Assembly: GCA_003151425.1 (NCBI GenBank)
Contig: PLXO01000023.1
Location: 1-64,000 of the forward strand
DNA length: 64,000 nucleotides
Direction of reading: 5' to 3'
Source: Acetobacteraceae bacterium
GTDB taxonomy: Bacteria; Pseudomonadota; Alphaproteobacteria; Acetobacterales; Acetobacteraceae
The translations under genes were made by a program, and so were the position numbers. The notes under the pieces are model-generated. The model did no database searches. It was not told the DNA's origin and worked only from the letters and a program-made list of their open reading frames with translations. Positions 26,431 through 35,747 of the stretch are shown here, piece by piece; within the stretch, counting starts at the first letter, position 1; the number at the start of each line of letters is the position of its first letter.

Positions 26431-27165
26431 TTAGGCGGGCTGTTCCGCCCGATGCGCCTCTACCATCGCCGCCATGCTGGGAAAGCGGAAATCGTAGGCA
26501 GCTCCCTCGGGCGGGGCCATCGTCGCGCCCCAGCCTTGCTGGTCGTGCCGCCGATCGATCCACGCCGACGCGAGACCGAACCGTTTCGCCGGCGCATGGT
26601 CGTGGAACAGGCTCTGCGCCGTGTGCAGGATGTCCGCCTTGGCGACACCGCGCTGCGCGAGGTGCGTGAGCAAGTACTCGAAGTTCTTCGAGCTCGGCTT
26701 GTAGGACCCGACATCCTGCGCGGTGTAGATCGCGTCGAACACAACGCCCAGGCGGCGGTTGCTGCCCTTGAAGCTCTCGCGATCGACATTGGACAGGATC
26801 ACGAGCTGGTAGTGCTGCTTCAGGTAGGCGAGCGCGACCGCGGAATCCGGAAACGCGGGCCAATCGGGCACCGACGCGCCGAACCGCGCATGGTCCCCGT
26901 CTTCCATCGCAACGTTCCATTCGCGCGCCAGGCGCCGATGCACCGTTGCCAGCAGCTCCGAATAGACCATCGCCGGCGTCGCGTCCTCCTGCGCCGACTC
27001 ATGGCGCGCAAAGGTTTCCAGTGCGGCGTCGCGCGACAGCGTTTGGCCCACGGTTTGCTTGGCTTTTTGCAACAGCGGCTGCAGCGCGGCGTAGATGCCG
27101 GCCTCCCAGTCGATCAGCGTGCCGTAGCAATCGAAGGTCAGGACACGGAAATCGGACAGTCTCAT
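26431..27165 (-). CDS. Haloacid dehalogenase-like hydrolase (type II)
   Basis: 244 residues of the HAD superfamily. The nucleophile motif is FDCYGTLIDWE, motif II is the Ser of LVILSNVDRE, the Lys lies in SYKPSSKNFEY, and a downstream acidic motif is not canonical DxxxD. The length and layout fit the L-2-haloacid dehalogenase branch. It hydrolyses either a 2-haloacid or a phosphoester. It is divergent, with 88 bases between, from the hydroxyacid dehydrogenase at 27254, a logical partner since dehalogenation yields D-2-hydroxyacids; that link is inference. Confidence 0.85.
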   Translation of the reverse strand: MRLSDFRVLTFDCYGTLIDWEAGIYAALQPLLQKAKQTVGQTLSRDAALETFARHESAQEDATPAMVYSELLATVHRRLAREWNVAMEDGDHARFGASVPDWPAFPDSAVALAYLKQHYQLVILSNVDRESFKGSNRRLGVVFDAIYTAQDVGSYKPSSKNFEYLLTHLAQRGVAKADILHTAQSLFHDHAPAKRFGLASAWIDRRHDQQGWGATMAPPEGAAYDFRFPSMAAMVEAHRAEQPA

Positions 27166-27253
27166 TTGTGCGGTCTCCAGGGTGCCGGAACGCCGGCGGG
27201 AACGATAGAGTGGCTCATGCGCAAGGGGACAAGGGCGGGATGACGAGGATCGC

Positions 27254-28207
27254 ATGACGATGACACATGGGCTTCTGTTGGTGAAATCCGGCGGCGACGA
27301 AGCGGTGCCGGAATGGCAGACGGGGTTTCGCGAGGTGGCGCCCGACCTTCAGGTGCGTGGTTGGAACGATCCGTCGGTCGATCCGGGCGCGGTGACCTAC
27401 GTGCTGGTGTGGGAGCCGGAGCCCGGCCGCATCGCGGGCTATCGCAACCTGCGCGCGATTTTCAGCAGCGCGGCCGGGGTCGATCATATCGTGCGCGATC
27501 CGACGGTGCCCGCGCATCTGCCGATCGTGCGCATGGTCAGCGAGGAAACCTCGCAGACGCTGGGCGAATATTGCTGCCTGGCGGCGCTGTCGATCCTGCG
27601 CGACTACCCCAGGATGATCGCCGCGCAGACCGAACGGCGCTGGGACACGTTCGAGCCACCGCACACCGCGTGGGACAAACGTGTCGGGATCATGGGATTC
27701 GGCACGATCGGCCAGGTCGCCGCGCGCATGCTGGGCGGCCTGGGCTTTCAGCTCGCCGGCTGGGCACGCAGCCATAAAGCCGTGCACGGCGTCACCATGT
27801 TCGCCGGCGACGAAGAGCTTCCGGCGTTCTTGTCGAGCTGCGACATCCTGGTGAACCTGCTGCCCGACACGCCGGAGACGCGCGGCATCCTGGATGCGCG
27901 GCGCCTCGCCATGCTGCCGCGGGGCGCCGGCGTGGTGAACGGCGGTCGCGGCACGGCGATCGTGCTGCCCGACCTGATCGCGGCGTTGGACAGCGGACAG
28001 ATCGGTGCCGCGGTGCTGGACGTCTTCGAGGAGGAGCCATTGCCCGCCGAGCATCCGGCTTGGGCGCACCCACACATCACGGTGACGGCGCACCTGGCCG
28101 GCTATGCCTCGCGCCGTGCCCGCGCGGCCTCGGTGGCCGCCACGTTGGCTGCGCTGGAGCGTGGTGAGACGGTGCCGCATCTGTACGATCCTGTCCGCGG
28201 GTACTGA
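27254..28207 (+). CDS. Glyoxylate/hydroxypyruvate reductase A-like dehydrogenase
   Basis: 317 residues of the GhrA branch of D-2-hydroxyacid dehydrogenases. Features are IFSSAAGVDHI, the nucleotide loop VGIMGFGTIGQVAARML, the catalytic Arg in VNGGRGTAIV and the catalytic His in VTAHLAGYA. It reduces glyoxylate or hydroxypyruvate, or oxidises 2-hydroxyacids. Its stop lies at the edge of a tandem-repeat array separating it from the convergent flavoprotein gene. Confidence 0.88.
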   Translation: MTMTHGLLLVKSGGDEAVPEWQTGFREVAPDLQVRGWNDPSVDPGAVTYVLVWEPEPGRIAGYRNLRAIFSSAAGVDHIVRDPTVPAHLPIVRMVSEETSQTLGEYCCLAALSILRDYPRMIAAQTERRWDTFEPPHTAWDKRVGIMGFGTIGQVAARMLGGLGFQLAGWARSHKAVHGVTMFAGDEELPAFLSSCDILVNLLPDTPETRGILDARRLAMLPRGAGVVNGGRGTAIVLPDLIAALDSGQIGAAVLDVFEEEPLPAEHPAWAHPHITVTAHLAGYASRRARAASVAATLAALERGETVPHLYDPVRGY

Positions 28208-28299
28208 TCTACAGAACATCTGATCTACACGACATCTGATCTACCAGGCATCCGACTATAGGGCATCCGATCTGTAGGGAATCCGATCTATAGGGCGCT
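28206..28299. repeat. Six-copy degenerate 16-base tandem repeat between convergent genes
   Basis: Units begin GATCTAC/GACTATA/GATCTGT and end in CATCT or CATCC; they start at 28206, 28222, 28238, 28254, 28269 and 28285. The array spans the stop codon of the hydroxyacid dehydrogenase and runs into the last codons of the flavoprotein on the other strand. The two 3'-most units differ from the 5' ones by shared changes (TAGGG for CAGAA), as expected for stepwise duplication. Confidence 0.75.
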
Positions 28300-30357
28300 G
28301 CACAGACGCAGCGCGTCGTAGACCGCGCCGTGCACGTTGCGGCTGGTCACCGCGTCGCCGATGCGATGCAGCTCGAACGCGCCGCCGCGCGGCGGTGACG
28401 CCAGTTGCGGCCTTCGTTCCAGCAACGCCTCGATGTCGGTGACGCCGTCGTTGGCGGAGTCGGCGCGCAGCGCGTCGAACACGTCGTTCACCGGTACGGT
28501 GCCGTGCTCGATCACGATCTGCGACGCCGACAGGTCCGTGGTCACGCCGGTCAGTTCGTGGCGGAACGTCGCGATCAGCCGGTTGCCGCTTTTCCGCACG
28601 CGCAGCAGCGCGTTGTCGGTGGTGACGCGCGCACCATTCTCCGCGAAGCGCTTGCGGTAGACAGTACGCGACGGATATTCCATCTCCATAGCGACATACT
28701 CGTCGATCGTGACGAATTGCACCTCGCGGCCATGTTCCGCCAAATGCAGCGCGCAGGACACCGCCTGGTGTCGGCCGGTCCCGTCATAGACCAACACATC
28801 ATCCTTCGCCTGTGATGCGTCTACCAGCATGTCCCACACCGTCGTGCAGTGCTCGGCACCGTCCAGCCACTCGGTGTCGGGCAGACCACCGGTGGCGATG
28901 ATGACCGCGCCGGGCTCCTCGGCCAGAACATCGGCGGCTTCAGCGTAGCGGTTCAAGCGCACATCGACGCCCAGTCGTTCCAGCTCCGCCGCGCGCCAGT
29001 CGACGATGGCGATCAGGTCGCGCCGCCAGGTGGCGCGCACCGCGGACAGCAACTGGCCGCCAAGTTTTGTACCGGCTTCGAACAGCACCACATTGTGCCC
29101 GCGCTCGGCACTGACGCGCGCCGCTTCCAACCCCGCCGGCCCGCCACCGACGACGACGACCTTTCGCCCGGGCGCGGCGGCGGGTTCGACGATTTGCGGC
29201 AGCCGGTCCTCGCGGCCGGTCGCCGGATTGTGCAGGCAGGCGACCTTCTTGTACATGCAGTACGACGCGCCGACGCAGGGACGGATGCGTTCCTCCTCGC
29301 CGCGCATCAGCTTGTTGACGATCTGCGGGTCGGCCATGTGCGCGCGCGTCATCGCCACCATGTCCAATAGACCCTCGGCGATCGCGTAGCGCGCCGTGGC
29401 GATGTCCTGGATGCGCGCGGCGTGGAATACTGGCAGTTTGATCTCGCGCTTGAACGCCCCGACGGTGCGCAGAAACGGCGCCACCGGCTGCGACATGCCG
29501 GGCATGTTGTGCTCGGCCAGCGCCAGGTCGGTGTCCATCCGTCCGAAGATGGCGTTGAAGAAATCGATCTGACCCTCGCGCTCGAACATGCGTGCCAGGC
29601 GCAGGCATTCGTCGAAGTCGATGCCGTCTTCAGTGGCCTCATCGACAACGAAACGGATGCCGACCAGCCAGTTGTCGCCGACGGCTTTGCGAATTGCCTC
29701 GTGCACCATCAGACCGAAGCGCGCGCGGTTCTCGGTCGAGCCGCCGAACGCGTCAGTGCGACGGTTGGTGCGCGGCGAGAGGAACTGCCCGATCAGGTGA
29801 CCACCGGTGACCGTTTCGATGCCGTCCAGCCCACCCTCCTGGCAACGTATCGCCGCGGCGGCGTATTCCTTGACGATGCGGGCGATGTCGTGCGCGTCCA
29901 TCTCGCGCGGAAAGTTACGATGCCGAGTCTCGCGGATCGGCGACGGACCGACCGTCGGCAGCCAGTTCCATCCCATCGCGTCAGCGCGACGGCCGAGATG
30001 CGAGATCTGGCACATGATCGCCGCGCCGTGGCCATGGATGCGTTCGGAAAACTCCCTCAGGTACGGAATGACCTCGTCGCCGGAGACGTCGATCTGACCG
30101 CCGCCCCAGCTTGAATCGCGAGACACCATCGAGGACCCGCCGAACATCGTTAGCGCGATGCCGCCCTTCGCCTTCTCCTCGTGGTAGCGCTGATAGCGCT
30201 CCTTCGGGATGCCGGCGTCGTCCAGAGTGGAGGCGTGGCTGGTGCTCATGATCCTGTTACGGAACAACACATTCTTGATCCGGAATGGCTGCAGCAGCGG
30301 GTCGCTCTTGCGCGCGCCGGTTTCGCCTTGGTGGGTGGACGTGGTGACGACGTTCAT
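28288..30357 (-). CDS. Fe-S flavoprotein, NADH:flavin oxidoreductase / N-methyl-amine demethylase type
   Basis: 689 residues. The N-terminal TIM barrel of the old-yellow-enzyme class binds FMN (LLQPFRIKNVLFRNRIMSTSH, ETVTGGHLIGQFLSPRTNRR). A 4Fe-4S cysteine cluster follows (CVGASYCMYKKVACLHNP), then an FAD/NAD domain with VVVVGGGPAGLEAARVSAERGHNV. Relatives include 2,4-dienoyl-CoA reductase, trimethylamine and dimethylglycine dehydrogenases and N-methylproline demethylase. It is the last gene of a transporter operon, 10 bases after the double ATPase, so it probably oxidises the imported compound. Confidence 0.87.
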   Translation of the reverse strand: MNVVTTSTHQGETGARKSDPLLQPFRIKNVLFRNRIMSTSHASTLDDAGIPKERYQRYHEEKAKGGIALTMFGGSSMVSRDSSWGGGQIDVSGDEVIPYLREFSERIHGHGAAIMCQISHLGRRADAMGWNWLPTVGPSPIRETRHRNFPREMDAHDIARIVKEYAAAAIRCQEGGLDGIETVTGGHLIGQFLSPRTNRRTDAFGGSTENRARFGLMVHEAIRKAVGDNWLVGIRFVVDEATEDGIDFDECLRLARMFEREGQIDFFNAIFGRMDTDLALAEHNMPGMSQPVAPFLRTVGAFKREIKLPVFHAARIQDIATARYAIAEGLLDMVAMTRAHMADPQIVNKLMRGEEERIRPCVGASYCMYKKVACLHNPATGREDRLPQIVEPAAAPGRKVVVVGGGPAGLEAARVSAERGHNVVLFEAGTKLGGQLLSAVRATWRRDLIAIVDWRAAELERLGVDVRLNRYAEAADVLAEEPGAVIIATGGLPDTEWLDGAEHCTTVWDMLVDASQAKDDVLVYDGTGRHQAVSCALHLAEHGREVQFVTIDEYVAMEMEYPSRTVYRKRFAENGARVTTDNALLRVRKSGNRLIATFRHELTGVTTDLSASQIVIEHGTVPVNDVFDALRADSANDGVTDIEALLERRPQLASPPRGGAFELHRIGDAVTSRNVHGAVYDALRLCSAL

Positions 30358-30367
30358 GACGGACCCT

Positions 30368-32254
30368 TTATTCGGTTCGTTCGTAGAGTGTGTTGTGCGA
30401 CGTTGGCGCGGGTGCCGCCGGGGTGGGGCCGGTTTGCGCCGCCAGCAGCTCCTGCTCGGTGCGATGGCAGTGGATCGCGGTGCCCTTCGGCAGGTGGCGC
30501 ACGGGGGGCAGTTGCGTCTCGCACACACCCGGGATGCGCATGGCGCAGCGGCTGACGAAGGCGCACGGCGACGTGGCGGAGCGCACCGCTGTGCCGTCCA
30601 AGGCTTCATTCAGATGAAACCTGCTGATCCCGTCCAGCCAGCCGGTCCGCAGCTCAGGCACCGAGGAGATCAGCAAATCGGTGTAGGGATGGCGCGGCGG
30701 CGTCAACAGCGCGCTGCGATGACCGTATTCCACCGCCTGGCCGGCATAGAGGATCATCACCTCGTCGCAGATCGCGCGCACGGTGGACAGGTCGTGGCTG
30801 ATGAACATGTAGGCCAGACCTAGCTCGCGGCGAAGTTCCGACAGCAATTCCAAAATGGCAGCGCCGACCACGGTGTCCAGCGCCGAGGTCACCTCGTCGC
30901 ACAGGATCAGCCGCGGCTCGGCGGCGAGCGCGCGCGCCAGGTTCACCCGCTGTTTCTGTCCGCCGGACAGCTCGGCCGGGTAACGATCAGCAAGCGCCGG
31001 CGACAGCCGCACCATGTCGAGCAGCGTGCGCACGCGACGTGACGCGTCGGCGTCGGACAGGCCGTGGTAGAATCGCAACGGCCGCGCCAGGATGCGCGTA
31101 ACGCGATGCGCCGGGTTCAGCGCCACGTCGGCGCTCTGGAATACGATCTGGATGCGGCGAAGTTGCTCGCGCGTGCGCTGTGCCGCCTGGGCCGGCAGCA
31201 CCTGTCCGTCCAGCGTGATCGTTCCGCGGGCGGCGGGCAGCAGGCCGGCGACGACGCGCGCCAAGGTGCTCTTGCCGGAGCCCGATTCGCCGATGATGCC
31301 CAGCACCGAGCCCGGCTGGATCGTCAGATCGATATCGTGCAGCACAGGCAGTTGCGGCAGCCCCTGCGAGGTGCAGCCGCCATAGCCGGCAATCAGCCCC
31401 TTCACCTGCAGCAGTGGCGGGTCGCGCGGCGGCGGCGGCGCGGACGGCGTGGAATGGGACGCGGGATCGGCCGCGGCCAGCAGGCTTTGCGTATAGGTGT
31501 GCGTGGGTGCGCTCAGGATCCGCGCCGTCGGACCGACCTCCTGGATGGCGCCGTCGCGCAGCACAATGATACGATCGGCTATCTGCGCCACCACTGACAG
31601 GTCATGCGAAACGTACAGCGCGGTCGTATGGTGCTGCTTCACCACCGATTTGAACGCGCGTAAAACCTCGATCTGCGTGGTCACGTCCAGCGCCGTGGTG
31701 GGCTCGTCCATGATCACCAGCTCGGGGTCGGTGATCAGCGCCATCGCGGCCATCAGGCGCTGCAACTGTCCGCCGGAGACCTGGTGCGGGAAGCGGCGCC
31801 CAACATGGTCCGGATCCGGCAACGCCAGAGCGCGGAACAGCGACTTTGCCTTCGCCTCGGCCGCATGGCGCGTCAGCAGGTGATGGATGCGCGCGCTCTC
31901 GATCACCTGCGCCATGACGCGCTGGAACGGATTGAACGACGCGGCGGCGCTTTGCGCGATGTAGCTGACCTGACGGCCGCGGATCTGCGCCAATCCGGAT
32001 GGTGACAGCGCGTGCACCATGGTGTTTCCAACGCGGATCGATCCGGCATCGATGCGGCAGCCAGGGCGGGCGTAGCCCAGTAGCGACAGCGCGATGGTGG
32101 TCTTGCCGGAGCCGGATTCGCCGATCAGCGCCACCACCTCGCCGCGCGCAATCTTGAAGCTGACATCATCGACGATGACGGTTTCGCCCCGCGCGCCCCG
32201 CGCTGTGACGCGCAGGCCGACGACGTCAACCAACGGGGCGCCTTCACCGTTCAT
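30368..32254 (-). CDS. Fused double ATPase of a peptide-type ABC importer (DppD-DppF-like)
   Basis: 628 residues with two complete ATPase domains. The first has GESGSGKTT, VSGGQLQRLMAAMAL and LVIMDEPTTALD. The second has GESGSGKST, LSGGQKQRVNLARAL and LILCDEVTSALD. It ends with an oligopeptide-ATPase tail with paired cysteines (CAFVSRCAMRIPGVCE). Its ATG overlaps the upstream permease stop by 11 bases. It powers the importer formed by the two permeases and the binding protein of this operon. A Pro-rich linker of about 25 residues joins the halves. Confidence 0.92.
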   Translation of the reverse strand: MNGEGAPLVDVVGLRVTARGARGETVIVDDVSFKIARGEVVALIGESGSGKTTIALSLLGYARPGCRIDAGSIRVGNTMVHALSPSGLAQIRGRQVSYIAQSAAASFNPFQRVMAQVIESARIHHLLTRHAAEAKAKSLFRALALPDPDHVGRRFPHQVSGGQLQRLMAAMALITDPELVIMDEPTTALDVTTQIEVLRAFKSVVKQHHTTALYVSHDLSVVAQIADRIIVLRDGAIQEVGPTARILSAPTHTYTQSLLAAADPASHSTPSAPPPPRDPPLLQVKGLIAGYGGCTSQGLPQLPVLHDIDLTIQPGSVLGIIGESGSGKSTLARVVAGLLPAARGTITLDGQVLPAQAAQRTREQLRRIQIVFQSADVALNPAHRVTRILARPLRFYHGLSDADASRRVRTLLDMVRLSPALADRYPAELSGGQKQRVNLARALAAEPRLILCDEVTSALDTVVGAAILELLSELRRELGLAYMFISHDLSTVRAICDEVMILYAGQAVEYGHRSALLTPPRHPYTDLLISSVPELRTGWLDGISRFHLNEALDGTAVRSATSPCAFVSRCAMRIPGVCETQLPPVRHLPKGTAIHCHRTEQELLAAQTGPTPAAPAPTSHNTLYERTE

Positions 32255-33083
32255 GGCTGGCGCCGCGCCGCGTCGGCAGATTGTCGATCAGCAAGTTCAC
32301 CGCGATGGTCAGCGTGGCGATCGCCACCGCCGGCATGATCACGGCGGGGGAACCGTCGACCAGGCCCTCCAGGTTTTCGCGCACCAGCGAGCCCCAGTCG
32401 GCATCGGGCGGCTGGACACCAAGACCGAGGAACGACAGGCCGCTCAACAGCAGTACGACATAGACGAAGCGCAGGCCGAAGTCGGTCAGCACTGGCAGCA
32501 GCAGATTGGGCAGGATTTCCTCGCGCATGATGAACAACGTGCCCTCACCGCGGGCGCGCGCGACGGCGACGAAGTCCAGCGCGTTGATGTTGACCGCGAG
32601 GGCGCGCGCGGTTCGATACGCGCCCGGCGTGTAGATCACCGCGGCGGTGGTGATCAGCACACCCATGGAGGCACCGAGCGAGGCCACCACGACGAGGCCG
32701 AACAGCAGGCTGGGCAGCGAGATCACGGCATCGAGCACGCGGCTGAGCACGGCATCGAGCCAGCCGCCCCGCGCCGCGGCGGCAAGCGCCAGCGAGACCC
32801 CGGCCAGACAGGCCAGCACGGTCGCGACCAGCGACACGCCGACGGTGATGCGCGCGCCCAGCAGCACGCGGCTCAACATGTCGCGACCGAGATAATCGGT
32901 GCCGAACGGGAAGGCCCAGGTCATCGGCGCCAGAATGTTCGGACTGACAATGTGGCCGGCGGAATAGGGTGCGATCCACGGTGCCAGCACGGCAACGACG
33001 AGCCAGAATGTGAGCACATTCGCACCGATTGCGCCGGTGAGTGGCAATCGCAGACGGCGCATGGGAGAGACGATGCCGCTCAT
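32244..33083 (-). CDS. Peptide-type ABC permease (DppC-like)
   Basis: 279 residues with the DppC pattern: an N-terminal span, FPFGTDYLGRDMLSRVLLGARITVGVSL, and the coupling loop ALDFVAVARARGEGTLFIMREEILPN. The start overlaps the stop of the DppB-like gene (ATGA) and its own stop overlaps the ATPase start. Second permease of the operon transcribed from 35645 downwards. Confidence 0.9.
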   Translation of the reverse strand: MSGIVSPMRRLRLPLTGAIGANVLTFWLVVAVLAPWIAPYSAGHIVSPNILAPMTWAFPFGTDYLGRDMLSRVLLGARITVGVSLVATVLACLAGVSLALAAAARGGWLDAVLSRVLDAVISLPSLLFGLVVVASLGASMGVLITTAAVIYTPGAYRTARALAVNINALDFVAVARARGEGTLFIMREEILPNLLLPVLTDFGLRFVYVVLLLSGLSFLGLGVQPPDADWGSLVRENLEGLVDGSPAVIMPAVAIATLTIAVNLLIDNLPTRRGASHER

Positions 33084-34054
33084 CGATAGCGCAGGCGCGG
33101 GTTTGACAAGATGGCGGCGATGTCGGCGAGGGTGGTCAGCAGCAAGTAGCCGGCGCAGAAGATCATCGCGCAGGCTTGGACCACCGGCATGTCGCGCGTC
33201 GAGACAGCATCCACCATCAGCTTGGCAAGACCGGGATAGTTGAAGATCGTCTCGATGATGATGACGCCGCCGAGCAGGAACGACAGGCTCAATGCGACCG
33301 CGTTGACGATCGGCCCCAGCGCGTTCGGCAGCGCGTGGCGCAGCACGATGCGCACCGGCCGGGCGCCCTTCAGCCGCGCCATCTCGACATAGGACGAATC
33401 CAGCGTGCCGATCAGCGCCGCGCGGCTCATGCGCGCCATCTGCGCCATGACAACGAAGCTCAATGAAACCACGGGCATCGCAAAGCTGCGGAACAGTTGT
33501 TCAATCGTATGGACGTCGCGGATCGACGAAAGTGCCGGCAGCCAGTGCAGTTTCACCGCGAAGATCAGCACGGCCAGTGTGGCGACGAGGAACTCCGGAA
33601 CCGAAACGACACCGACCGTGACCAGGCTGGTGATGCGGTCGTACAGCGAGCCGCGTTTCACCGCCGCAGTGATGCCGAGGGTCAGTGCCAACGGTACCGA
33701 GAAAGCCGCGGTCAGCGCCGCCAGCAGCAGGGAATTCGGCAGTCGGCTGCCGATCAGGTTGGCGACCGGCAGGTGGTTGACGAGCGAGCGGCCGGGGTCG
33801 CCATGCAGCAATCCACCAAGCCAGATAAGATAGCGCAACCATCCCGGCTGATCGAGATGCAGCGCGGCGCGCAGCCCGGCAACGGCCTCGGGGGTCGCCG
33901 CCTGGCCCAGCACCGCCTGCGCCACGTCGCCCGGCAGCAACTCGGTGGCGCCGAACACCAGAACGGAGACGATCCAAAGGGTGAGAAGGCTAATCGCGAT
34001 GCGGGTCACGATCAGCCGTAGCATCACCGGGTTCATGGCGCGCGCGTCAGGCAT
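33080..34054 (-). CDS. Peptide-type ABC permease (DppB-like)
   Basis: 324 residues with six spans: MLRLIVTRIAISLLTLWIVSVLVFGATELLPGD at the start and the coupling loop SSYVEMARLKGARPVRIVLRHALPNA. The ATG at 34054 overlaps the stop of the binding-protein gene by eight bases. An internal ATG at 34036 (MNPVMLRL) is an alternative. First permease of the operon. Confidence 0.9.
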   Translation of the reverse strand: MPDARAMNPVMLRLIVTRIAISLLTLWIVSVLVFGATELLPGDVAQAVLGQAATPEAVAGLRAALHLDQPGWLRYLIWLGGLLHGDPGRSLVNHLPVANLIGSRLPNSLLLAALTAAFSVPLALTLGITAAVKRGSLYDRITSLVTVGVVSVPEFLVATLAVLIFAVKLHWLPALSSIRDVHTIEQLFRSFAMPVVSLSFVVMAQMARMSRAALIGTLDSSYVEMARLKGARPVRIVLRHALPNALGPIVNAVALSLSFLLGGVIIIETIFNYPGLAKLMVDAVSTRDMPVVQACAMIFCAGYLLLTTLADIAAILSNPRLRYR

Positions 34055-35645
34055 CCACCCAGATGTTTTCGGCGAAGTCGTAGCCCATTAGGCCGCCGGT
34101 GGGGATCGGGCGCAGCCCCTTGATCTTGCTGCTGTGCGCGTCCAGCAACGAAACGAACAGCGGGATGCCGATGCCGCTGTCGTCGTGGATCATGCGCTGC
34201 ATGTCGCAGTACATCTGCTTGCGCCTCGTCAGATCGGTTTCGGTACGGGCAGCCAGCAGCAACTGGTCGAACTGCGGGTTCTTCCATGCGCTTTCGTTCC
34301 ATGGCGCGTCGGACTTGAAGAACAGCGTCAGCAGGATGTCGGCGCTGGGGCGCGGATTGATGTTGCCGAATCCGAGCGGCGCCTTCATCCAGTAATTCGC
34401 CCAATAGCCGTCCGCCGGCACGCGTTTGATGTCCAGGTTCAGGCCGATCTTCTGCGCGGCGTCCTGCATCAGAACCGCCATGTCGACCGATGACGACGCG
34501 GCGGGCGAGGCGACGATCGGCACCGCGGTGTTGCCGATGCCGGATTTCTGGAAATGGAACTTCGCCTTGTCCAGATCAAATGGGCGCTGCGGGATGTCGG
34601 TGCAATAGAACCGGTTGGTGGGATCGACCGGCTGGTCATTGCCCAGCACGGCGTAGCCCTGGAAGACGGCGGTGCGCATCTGCTCACGGTCGAGTAGGTA
34701 TTTCATCCCAAGGACGAAGTCGGGATTCTTTGTCGGCTCGGCGTCCAGGCGCATCACCAGGTCGGTGTAGTTGCCGGACTTCGTCTCGAAGATCTCGAAG
34801 CCGTCGGTGGCCTTGATCTGGCGCGTAGCGCGTGGGCTGATGCCGCCGGCGATCTGGATGTCGCCCGAGAGTAGCGCGTTCACCCTCGCGGTCTCGTCCG
34901 GGATGCCGAAGAATTCTATCTGGTCGATATAGGGCTGGCCCGGCTTCCAATAGTGCTCGTTGCGTACCCCGATGGAACGCACGCCGGGGTTGAATTCCTT
35001 GCACTTGTAGGGCCCGGTGCCGACCGCGGTGGTGAAGTCGGTGGTGCCATCCTTGACGATCAGGAAGTGGAAGGTGCCGAGCACGACAGGGAAGTCGGCA
35101 TTCGGCGCCGACAGCGTGACCTGCACCTCGTTCGGGCCGGTCGCCTTCACCTCCTGCATCTGCGCGGCCAGCGTCTTGGCGATGGAGCCGACCTTGGGAT
35201 CCTTGTGACGCAGCAGCGAGTAGACCACGTCGGCCGGGGTGAGCGGCTTGCCGTCGTGGAAGGCGACGCCCTGGCGCAGTTTGAAAGTCCAGATAGTGGC
35301 TCTGTCGTTTTCGATCGTCGCAGCCAGTTCGGGCTGCGGCGTGAGCGTTTCATCGAGTCGTGTCATCCCGTTGTAAAACATCAGACAGCGCGCGTAATCG
35401 GTCGACAGCGTCTGCTTCGCCGGGTCCACCGTATCCGCGGTGGACGAGGAATAGCCGGCGACGCGGATGCTGCCGCCCCGCTTGGGCGTCTCCGCCAGTG
35501 CCTTGCCGGCACGCGTCAGGATCGTGCCGGCGGTCGCCAGGCCCATGCCCGCGCCGGCGAGCCAGCCGATCGCTTCACGTCGCGTGGCACCGCGGTGCAG
35601 CATTTCCCGTATAGCGGTCTCGGCGTCCCTGGTGTGGTTGTTCAT
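34047..35645 (-). CDS. Periplasmic substrate-binding protein, peptide/nickel family (SBP_bac_5)
   Basis: 532 residues. The ATG at 35645 follows AGAGGAA. The long N-terminus carries an RR signal (GATRREAIGWLAGAGMGLATAG) of Tat type. The mature part has LEPQ/PQPELAATIE, RQGVAFHDGKPLTPADV and GTGPYKCKEFNPGVRS. First gene of a five-gene operon (binding protein, two permeases, double ATPase, Fe-S flavoprotein), with a LysR regulator divergent at 35748 that probably controls it. Confidence 0.9.
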   Translation of the reverse strand: MNNHTRDAETAIREMLHRGATRREAIGWLAGAGMGLATAGTILTRAGKALAETPKRGGSIRVAGYSSSTADTVDPAKQTLSTDYARCLMFYNGMTRLDETLTPQPELAATIENDRATIWTFKLRQGVAFHDGKPLTPADVVYSLLRHKDPKVGSIAKTLAAQMQEVKATGPNEVQVTLSAPNADFPVVLGTFHFLIVKDGTTDFTTAVGTGPYKCKEFNPGVRSIGVRNEHYWKPGQPYIDQIEFFGIPDETARVNALLSGDIQIAGGISPRATRQIKATDGFEIFETKSGNYTDLVMRLDAEPTKNPDFVLGMKYLLDREQMRTAVFQGYAVLGNDQPVDPTNRFYCTDIPQRPFDLDKAKFHFQKSGIGNTAVPIVASPAASSSVDMAVLMQDAAQKIGLNLDIKRVPADGYWANYWMKAPLGFGNINPRPSADILLTLFFKSDAPWNESAWKNPQFDQLLLAARTETDLTRRKQMYCDMQRMIHDDSGIGIPLFVSLLDAHSSKIKGLRPIPTGGLMGYDFAENIWVDA

Positions 35646-35674
35646 TGCATTCCTCTGCCCTCTTTGCACGGTCC

Positions 35675-35729
35675 GACAGGTAACTGTCCCATAGGCGTGG
35701 CCCTTCGGACAGCTTGACAATACGAAGGG
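35675..35729. promoter_or_regulatory. Two palindromes in the LysR/transporter divergent promoter
   Basis: The 102-base gap holds GACAG-GTAA-CTGTC (35675-35688) and CCCTTCG-N15-CGAAGGG (35701-35729). The second encloses a TTGACA (35714-35719) that could be a -35 element for the LysR gene. LysR-type regulators usually bind two such sites between divergent genes; assignment to this regulator is inference. Confidence 0.5.
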
Positions 35730-35747
35730 GGGATATACGGTCAGCGT

